From Ursus arctos (lineage: Eukaryota; Chordata; Mammalia; Carnivora; Ursidae), in contig NW_026623008.1 of the NCBI RefSeq assembly GCF_023065955.2, positions 24,951,001-25,015,000 of the forward strand: DNA of 64,000 nucleotides. Reading direction: 5' to 3'. Every line of letters starts with the position of its first letter. The first letter of the stretch is position 1. The notes beneath the pieces are model-generated. The model saw only the letters and a program-made list of their open reading frames with translations. It made no database searches and was not told the DNA's origin. Both the position numbers and the translations under genes were made by a program. This document shows, piece after piece, positions 57,025 through 64,000 of the stretch.

Positions 57025-57200
57025 AGAACAGTTAAGAGGCCTGGCTTCTGAATTATTGCAGACCTCGGTCTGAATCCTGTCCCTGCTGCTCACTAGCTGG
57101 GCGGTTAGGGGAAGTCATCCAAAGTCTAAGCTGTTGTCCAGGAGCCTATATGCAAGTGAGCGAGTGTAGTACACTTAGCATGTGCTGTTAGAGGCAGGAC
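57025..57200 (+). repeat. MIR SINE remnant
   Basis: 'gtctgaatcctgtccctgct', 'gctcactagctgggcggtta' and 'tacacttagcatgtgctg'. Confidence 0.7.
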
Positions 57201-57234
57201 TAAGTGGTGAAGGAAGGAGAAATGCAGTAGCCGG

Positions 57235-57400
57235 GTTCCAATGTGTGCCAGAGGCAGCCTAGTAACAATAAAAGTATCATTCCCATTTTGCAGGTAAAGA
57301 AACTAAGATACACAGAGATTCAGGCATTTGCCACAGGTGACATGGCTCATAGTGACTGAAGGAGCTGGAACTCTGAGCCTGATTCCAGGGCCTGTGCCCT
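57235..57400. repeat. MIR SINE remnant
   Basis: 'cattttgcaggtaaagaaac', 'taagatacacagagattcag' and 'gatggctcatagtgactg'-like text; the MIR 3' half. Confidence 0.7.
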
Positions 57401-57429
57401 TAACCAACACACCCTCCCATCTCCCAGGA

Positions 57430-57660
57430 GTACAGTTCATACTCGGAGGACATAGATAAAGCAGCAAATGACTTTGCTTGGGTGAGTCAGTTTGGGAAAA
57501 GTTAACAGAGGAGATGCCCTTAGAGTTAGGTTTTGAAGGATGAATAGGAGTTCTCTAGATAGAGAAGAAAAGAACGGCATTTAAGAAAACAGGGAAACGA
57601 ATGTCGTGAGCACAGGAGCACAAAGGCACATGGCATGCCTAAGATAAGTGGCTCTACATG
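57430..57660 (-). repeat. LINE L2 remnant, antisense
   Basis: 'gttaggttttgaaggatgaa', 'taggagttctctagatagag' and 'gcacaaaggcacatggcatg' are L2 in reverse. Confidence 0.7.
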
Positions 57661-57774
57661 GCTTCTCACAGAGCAAACTGAGAGGAATGGTGGGTGATGG
57701 TACTGGGAACGGAGAAGGAACCACGTGACAGAGAACACTGGGCCAAGAAGATTTGGCAGCAGTGGACTGTATTG

Positions 57775-57990
57775 GAAAGGAAATGGATTTGGGGGTCAGG
57801 AAGGCCTAGATCTAAATTCAGCCTCCACAACCCCCGCCAGGTGACCGTGGGCGATTATTTTTGGCAGCTTCATTTGGCTTCTCTGCTCCATGGTTTGCTG
57901 GGATAACTGAACGGGACTGTTAATGGGACAGTGCCTAGCGTCAGCCTGGCCCAGGTAGAGGCCCAACAAGTACCAAGTTCTCCTTTTCCT
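57775..57990 (+). repeat. MIR SINE remnant
   Basis: 'gaaggcctagatctaaattc', 'gtgaccgtgggcgattattt', 'acagtgcctagcgtcagcct'. Confidence 0.65.
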
Positions 57991-58009
57991 TCCACGTCAT
58001 CTGGGGAAT

Positions 58010-58440
58010 CAAAGGTAGTGAAGGAATATGTTAAATTTGCATTTTAGAAAGATCACTGGGGTCATGGCACTGAGGACGTCTGAGTCAGGGGAGTGGGCAG
58101 GATGCTTTTGGTAGGACATAGTCACCAAAGTCCCGGGGAGGCCAGAGGAGATTGGAGCTGAGGCTACGGGGACTGTGGGAAGAAGCAGAACCCACAGGCA
58201 TTGGCAGTTGTCAGGGATGAGTTCCAGGTTTGGGGCATGAGAATCTGGATGAATGAAAAGTACCTCCTGTGACAGGGAACCCGGGAGGGGGGTGCCTTGT
58301 GGAGGCGAAGGCAAGCAGGAGTTCAGTTTCGGATCCCAGGGCTGCGTGTGTATGTGGGATGTCCTGGTGGAGAGACGGAGCTGACAGCTGGATATACAGA
58401 AGCAGTGTGGGATGGAGGTCAAGGTGAGTTCATCCGGGGA
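58010..58440 (-). repeat. L2-like remnant, antisense
   Basis: 'tttagaaagatcactggggt' and 'aaggtgagttcatccgggga' resemble antisense L2. Weak in the middle. Confidence 0.45.
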
Positions 58441-58444
58441 TCCT

Positions 58445-59535
58445 GAACTATTCTCATTAATGTCTTTCTACAGGGTCAAGGTCTATTTCAAGAGAATGAG
58501 CCTATTTCTAAATGCCATCTCTTTGCATGAAGAGGTTGTTCTAATCATCAAAGCCTGAATGAGTGGCAGTGGGAGGATGAGAAGGAACAGAAGGACTCAA
58601 GAGCCAGGCCGGGGAGAAGAGAGAGAACACGGTCTCTACCTGGGAGGGGCCAGCGAAGGAGAGGAGGGAAAGAGGACTTGGGGGTTTGTAACAGGGCAGC
58701 ATTATGATGCTGTCTGGGCAAACGGGGTGGGGGGGGGGACCCGGAGGAGAAGCAGCTCTGCCGGACAGTGATGGCCCTCGGCACTCCCATGCTGAGTATG
58801 AGCTGCTGAGGGTAAACAGGCGGTGGTGCCCACAGAGAGCGCGAGCTGGGGGGCCAGTGAGCTGGGGGGCCATCGAGGCTGGGAGTCAGCAGGAAGAGCA
58901 ACCATGGCTCCACGGGAGTAAAGAAGGCCCGGGCAGAAGCGACATTTACTGATCTGCAGGCAGAAGCAAAGGCCCCTGAAAGGAAGAGGGGTCAGAGTCA
59001 GGCAGGAGGGGAAGTCGGGGGGGGGGGGGGAGCAGTGTCAGGAGTACGGAGCCGCAAGCCCTGGTCCGCGCTGTCCTGTTTCCTCGGGCCTGCGGGTCCC
59101 GGTGGTTGGTCAGCACAGCAGCAGGCCCTGCGGGAGGGAAGCAGGTTGTGGGGGAAGACGCTGACTCTGCGGCCTCTGTGTGGTTCTGGTCTTAGAAAGC
59201 CAAGCGGCCATCCTACCCGGTTCGCAGCCTCCGCCCAAGCCAGCCCGTCTTCGTGCTCTCCTCCGACTGAACCTGACCTCCCTGCATTGCCTTCCCAGAG
59301 AGCGTCCGCGCTGTCCATGCAGTGCCTCGTGCCAGAGGGCTGCGGCCATCGGGGACTTCTCCCAGCCACACCCAGCCGGAGACCAAACCCCGCCCCTCCC
59401 TGTAAGTAGCTCTTGACCGGGCCTCCCGTCTGCCCTGCACCTGCTTCACGGGAAACCACGTCACCGTCCAAGTCGACCACAGCCATGAGGCTCCGTCGTG
59501 CTTTCCAAACATCTCTCCTGCTCCAGTCCGTCACT
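58445..59535. other. GC-rich intronic stretch without genes
   Basis: Holds G runs at about 58729-58738 and 59017-59030. A 178-codon minus-strand frame (58998-59534) and a 124-codon plus-strand frame overlap, with no domain; read as chance frames. Confidence 0.4.
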
Positions 59536-59539
59536 CTTC

Positions 59540-60025
59540 ACACTGAAGCCTGAGCGATCCTGGAAACACAGACCTGAGGACGCCCCTCCTCTCTGTAAGA
59601 ACCTTCGATAACTCCCACTGTCACTCATGATACCCTAGAACATCCCGAGGCTTATAAGGACCGTAAAGGGACTTGCTTCGTACCAGTCTCTCCCCACCCA
59701 CCTCCCACCGCCGCACTGGCCTCCTTCCAGCTCTTCTGATGTACCAAGCATCTCCCTGCTCCAGGACCTGGAAAGTGCCAGTTACTCTTTGTGGAACCTT
59801 CTTCTCCGCCTCACTGGGCCTGGCTGGCCCCTCCTCAGCCTTTAGGTTCCAGTCTAAGGGTCACTTCCTCAAGGATCTTTCCAGATACAGAAACCCCTCC
59901 CCCCATCTTATGCTTTCAGAGCGCCACACACTTTCCCATAATGAATCATTTTCCCAAATTCATTGATGGGTTATGTCATTTATTTAATGTCTAGACTGTA
60001 AACTCCATAAGGGCAGGGGCCGTGT
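59540..60025 (+). repeat. LINE L2 remnant
   Basis: 'cactggcctccttccagctc', 'gttccagtctaagggtcact' and 'tagactgtaaactccataag' then 'ggcaggggccgtgtctgt'. Confidence 0.85.
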
Positions 60026-60029
60026 CTGT

Positions 60030-60385
60030 GGGCAGCGAACCTGGGCTGACGGCTGCTCGGTCACCGTGGCTGGGCGGCGTGCAGCCCCTCATCGCCATGT
60101 CTAAGGGCCTTCTGCCATCCGGGAGCGGCCGCACAGCCGCTGCCTGGGGCTGGGGCTTTGGGAAGTTTGTTCCCCACGTGAGTTGTAAGTTTCACCCGCA
60201 GGAACGCCTTTTAAAACAAACACACCTTTGCCTCTGGACCCAGAAGTTCGGTAGCGAGACTCTCTTGCTGGGAAGGAGAAAGGACTGTTGACATCCAGCT
60301 AAGGGTTTAACGGAGCTCAGTGGAGCCTCGGGGCTACTCAGCTCTGAGGAAATGAAAATGTCCCCAGCATCTACCACTTCTCCCG
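60030..60385. other. Intronic stretch without genes
   Basis: Unique-looking GC-rich DNA with a short L2/MIR-like scrap near 60385-60420; nothing else. Confidence 0.4.
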
Positions 60386-60389
60386 GCAT

Positions 60390-60510
60390 ATGGCAGGCAC
60401 TCAGGAAACGGCCATTGAACAATGAAATGAAACAGGACGTGGAAGCTCAGAGAGGTTAAGTAACTTCCCTAAGGTCACACAGTAGGTGGAGAGTTAGGAT
60501 TCCAGCAGAA
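60390..60510. repeat. MIR fragment
   Basis: 'gtggaagctcagagaggtta', 'agtaacttccctaaggtcac', 'acagtaggtggagagttagg'. Confidence 0.8.
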
Positions 60511-60514
60511 TCTC

Positions 60515-61550
60515 TCTGGCGCCGGGACTGTGGCCTCTTTATGACACCACATGTCCCTGCTTAAAAGCAGTCTGGTAAGCCATCCTGAGATCTTCAAGCT
60601 CCTAACCTTAGTCGATGGTTTCTAGACTGTGCTGGAACTGAGGACTCGAGAGCTTGAGGCCCACGGCCCGGAGCTGCCAGTCCCCTCTGGAGGTGGCACC
60701 TTTCCCGTCTGAGTGGTCCCTGCCTCTCGGGCTCCTCCGACACCCGGGTTCCTTGAACATCCTGCTTTGATTGAAGACGCTCTAGAAGTTGTTTGGAGAT
60801 TTCCTCTCACTTTAAACAAGGCATCATATTTCATGGTTACAACTTCAGAGCCATAAAATATAACCTTCAGCTGACACCACAGTCCTAAAATATTAATTTA
60901 CACTTTCTCCGTCCCTGGTGATGGGCATTCTGCACCGCCATTGGGTCGTGTGTATTCTAAGGTGCAGGTGTGTGAGGCCGAGCGTTGCCCTTCCAAGTTT
61001 ATGACTTTATTTACGATCGACTTTAAGTTCCACTGAAATTTCTTCAATTAACTTTAATTTTAGAGAACTACCCCCCGGCCCCCTTGGATGTCTGTTAACT
61101 CTCCAGTGACTCACAAATTTCGGGGAGGGACGGAGGAGCCATCCTACTCCCCCTTCCCTGCATTTCAGGCAAGATCCTGGACGCCTGCAAGTTTGGGGCC
61201 CTCGGCTCTGGGCTTCTGTCCATATCCTCAATGCCCAGGCTACTCTGCCTCTGAGGAAACAAAAGTCCCCACAGGCCCTGGGGGAGAAGCTGCCATCCGA
61301 CAACCCAAGTGTGAGGCAGGAGCCAGGGTGCGAGTGCCCTAAAGGCTTGATGTTCTCCCTAGTTTTTTGATGTAAAGTTCCACGATTCATTACTCGCGTA
61401 TAACACCCAGTGCACCATGCAATACGCTGCAATCACCTGAGGGCATCGCAATTTCTGCCCCTCCCCAACCCCCGATGCCTTCCACAGATATGGTCCCCCA
61501 AGGCATCCTTCTGGGGAGAAGAACGCAGGCGGGACATGCTATTCAGTTAC
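60515..61550. other. Repeat-free stretch, possible conserved element at 60820-61080
   Basis: 60820-61080 is AT-rich and unique, with 'aatattaatttac' and 'atgactttatttacgatcga', similar in style to conserved non-coding elements. The rest shows no gene. Confidence 0.35.
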
Positions 61551-61554
61551 ATAA

Positions 61555-61985
61555 CTCTGTGAGCGTCCATTATAGGCCAGGCGTTGTGCTAAATGCCTCA
61601 CTGATATTTTTTTGTTTAATCCTCAAACCACTTGAAGAGATAGGTATAATATCACCTACATTTTACAGATGAGGAAACTGAGGTTCAGTGGTTTTTATTA
61701 ATTTTTTTAAGATTTTATTTATTTGCGAGAGAGAGCGCGCGCGCATGAGCTGGAGTAAGGGGCAGAGGGAAGGGGAGAAGCAGACTCTCCCGCTGAGCAA
61801 GGAGTCTGACATGGGACTCGATCCCAGGACCCCGGGATCATGACCTGAGCTGAAGGCAGATGCTTAACCGACTGAGCCACCCAGGCGCCCTTGCTCGGTG
61901 GTTTTTAAAACTTGCCCACAGTCACATGGCTACTAACTGTTGGAGCCAGGATTCGAACCCAGGACACTCTAACCCCAGACCCAGG
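61555..61985. repeat. MIR SINE split by a SINEC
   Basis: The left part ends 'cagatgaggaaactgaggtt' near 61685 and the right part resumes 'aaacttgcccacagtcacat' at 61909, with 'gagccaggattcgaacccag' after it. The SINEC at 61702-61890 sits between. Confidence 0.9.
61702..61890 (-). mobile_element. Can-SINE (SINEC), minus strand
   Basis: The minus strand reads 'gggcgcctgggtggctcagt', B box, CT-rich part and 'aaataaataaaatctt' tail. An imperfect duplication (about YTCRGTGGTTTTTA) flanks it near 61684-61698 and 61894-61907. A short (GC) alternation lies at 61735-61744. Confidence 0.92.
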
Positions 61986-61989
61986 CCAT

Positions 61990-62520
61990 TATCCACCTGT
62001 TTCCAACACTGCTCCAGGCCCTGGAGATGGGTTTTTCCAAGTGTGAGAAGCCCCCTCCTGCTCCCCCTCTCCTCCGCTGGAGGGGCCCGCGGCGGGGGCT
62101 TTGTGCTGCCTCCAAAGTGCGGCCAGCTCCCTGTGCTCGGGTAGAGGTGGGTGAATCTTGAGTCCGTCTCCCTCTGAAGAATGGAAGTAGCCCCTGCAGA
62201 CCCTGGCTCTCCCCCCACCCCGGGAAGTGGCATCTGCCCAACAGAACAACCTCAGGCCCCCTCCCTAAGGCTTCTCTCCTGGAGCTCATGGGACAGGCTA
62301 CAGAGGAAGGTCCAGGGGAACACAGGAGACTGGGCAGTGCCTGGCCAGGTGGACTCATCAGGGGGTGCACCCGGGAGAGGATAAGCGCTCAGGCCCTGGG
62401 CCACCAAGCCGGAGCTCTGGAAGCAACAATGTCACCACGAGTCTCCTGCCAGCTGTCACAGGCCATTGTCCTTGTCTGTAGCAGACAGTGGTGGCCACGA
62501 GCATGGCTGGGAGAAGCATG
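61990..62520. other. GC-rich intronic stretch without genes
   Basis: Unique-looking; a GC-rich CpG-bearing patch lies at 62040-62110. No gene. Confidence 0.4.
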
Positions 62521-62524
62521 GACT

Positions 62525-62705
62525 TGCTAGAATCCTGGCTCCGTGGCTCTTGAGCCGTGCGGCCGCAGGCAAAGTCCCTCACCTGCCCATACCTCAGTGC
62601 CCTCACGTGCAATAGCTCTTAACGTCCCGGGGTTTCTGCGAGGGTTCTGTGAGGCTGGAGGAAGGCAGCGCGGGGTCTGGCGGGGAGTTAGCGCTCGTGG
62701 AATGG
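62525..62705 (+). repeat. MIR SINE remnant
   Basis: 'ctagaatcctggctccgtgg', 'ggcaaagtccctcacctgcc' and 'gggtttctgcgagggttctg'. Confidence 0.65.
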
Positions 62706-62824
62706 CAGTGTGCGGCGTGGCGGCGGTTGGAATCACGCAGCACACTCTCACTGCATCATCGCCGCGAGCAAGGGCCTCTGCCGCACGCGTAGCGCTTACC
62801 AACCTGAGCCTCACTCCCCCCTTG

Positions 62825-62970
62825 TGAGTTGAGCACTGTTACTGGCATTATGTACAGGTGAGCGAACCAGGGCACAGAGAGGTTGAGTAACTAGCCCCAG
62901 GTCACTCAGCTAGTGGGCGGGAGTGGTAAGGCCAGGATTTGAATCCAGGTGATTGGACTCCAGAGCACAT
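62825..62970. repeat. MIR SINE remnant
   Basis: 'gagcgaaccagggcacagag', 'aggttgagtaactagcccca' and 'aggatttgaatccaggtgat'. Confidence 0.85.
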
Positions 62971-62974
62971 TCTG

Positions 62975-63395
62975 GACAGCTCTGCCATAATAACAGGGAT
63001 GGCAAAGGTGACTGGAGAAGGACTGGTGACCCCAGCGGCAGGAGAGGAACCCCATGGTTAGGAATGGTATCTGGGAGCCATTCCAGAATCACTCGAGGTC
63101 CACACTGGCTGGCATGATATTTGCTCCTCTCTGCATGTCATGTAGTGTGATCAGCGCAAAGGGGCCCCGTGTGTGGTTCCCAGGCCCTCTCTGCCACCGC
63201 ACTGCCAACTTAGGGTCTCGCATCCCTCTCCCCACCCCTTCCTAGCTCAGACCTTCCTCAGCCACAGAATTAACACGCCCCCTCACCCATCCCCTCTCCC
63301 CCCGCCCCCGAGGACATCTGGGGGCATCTCAGACTTTATCTGGATGAAACGAGCTCTCCTGATTCCCCTCAGGGCACACGCTCCCGACTCCCTGT
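62975..63395. other. Intronic stretch without genes
   Basis: C-rich on the plus strand, especially 63225-63320. No gene recognised. Confidence 0.4.
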
Positions 63396-63399
63396 GACA

Positions 63400-64000
63400 G
63401 TCATGCCCAGCTCAGTTATCGACATCCTGCCCTGCCAGCACTCAACAAAGAGCCTGGGAGTCAACCTTGACCCTTCGTTCCATCCACGCCTACCTGCATC
63501 TCATCAGCAGGGCTGTTGGCTGTGTCCCCAAACCATGGTCCCCGTCTACGCCCTCCCCTCTGTCTCTCCCACGGCGTCCAGAATCTCCAGCCTGCTTGCC
63601 TACTGCAGCCGCTTCCTGACTGGTCCTCCCGGTTGTACCTCCCACCGACTACAGTCCCTCTCACTCTAGCATCCAGAGTGATCATTTGAAAAAATTAAGT
63701 TCAACTGCACCATACCTGTGCTTAAAATTCATCCCTGGCTCCTTCCTGAACGTAGAACCAAACCCAAACTTCTGGTCCTGCTTCACCACAGCAATCCCTC
63801 TCCCCCCACCCCTTCCCCCCATCCTACTTTACCACACGGGCCTGTTTTCTGTTTCTCTAACATGTCAAACTCTCTCCTGCCTCAGGGCCTTTGCACCTGC
63901 TGTTCCTTTTGCTGGAAATGCCCTTCCCCCGGTCTTCACATAACAAGCTCCTCCTATCATTCAGGACTCACTGTAGATATCACCTGCTCAGAGGGTCCTC
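63400..64000 (+). repeat. LINE L2 3' region running off the right edge
   Basis: 'gcctgggagtcaaccttgac', 'ccagagtgatcatttgaaaa', 'cctgcctcagggcctttgca', 'cctgctgttccttttgctgg' and 'gtagatatcacctgctcaga' give a long L2 in sense order. Confidence 0.9.

Noticed and set aside
58998..59534. 178-codon minus-strand frame
   Set aside because: Starts near a 14-base G run, low-complexity Arg/Pro-rich composition, no CUB or Sushi pattern, and overlapping frames on the other strand.

Overview
This window is mammalian nuclear DNA from a carnivoran. It carries several tRNA-derived Can-SINE (SINEC) copies with the typical head, (AAATA)n/AATAAA-rich tail and target-site duplications, plus a carnivoran-type full-length LINE-1. 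The SINE and L1 sequences look most like those of arctoid caniforms (bear, panda or seal group) rather than dog; this is judged from memory of consensus sequences and was not searched.

Only one host coding segment could be supported: a 208-bp exon on the minus strand (55891-56098) with good splice sites. It encodes the start of a CUB domain that closely matches the second CUB domain of the CSMD family, best CSMD2. Everything to its left (1-55890) is read as the following CSMD2 intron and everything to its right (56099-64000) as the preceding intron. No other exon, non-coding RNA gene or retrogene was recognised.

The left intron is packed with layers of transposable elements. A nearly complete ERVL-MaLR element with both LTRs lies at about 4985-8155 and is itself interrupted by a young SINEC and a truncated L1. 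A full-length L1 with both ORFs open lies at 15651-22119, antisense to CSMD2. It has a 12-bp target-site duplication, a tandemly repeated CpG-rich 5' UTR, and a SINEC embedded in that 5' UTR. Further right come an old L1M interrupted by an MLT1A-like LTR (about 28560-31150), a composite Tigger-type DNA transposon (36422-36945), an AT-rich tract (44040-44325), and many MIR and L2 relics. The right intron holds mostly MIR and L2 pieces, one MIR being split by a SINEC.

Repeat-poor stretches include several AT-rich patches that look like conserved non-coding elements, among them a perfect 19-bp homeodomain-like palindrome at 42716-42734. The most notable object is the intact L1: its ORF2 keeps the endonuclease and reverse-transcriptase catalytic residues, and any antisense promoter in its 5' UTR would fire in the direction of CSMD2 transcription. 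Family names for old repeats are assigned by eye and their edges are approximate.
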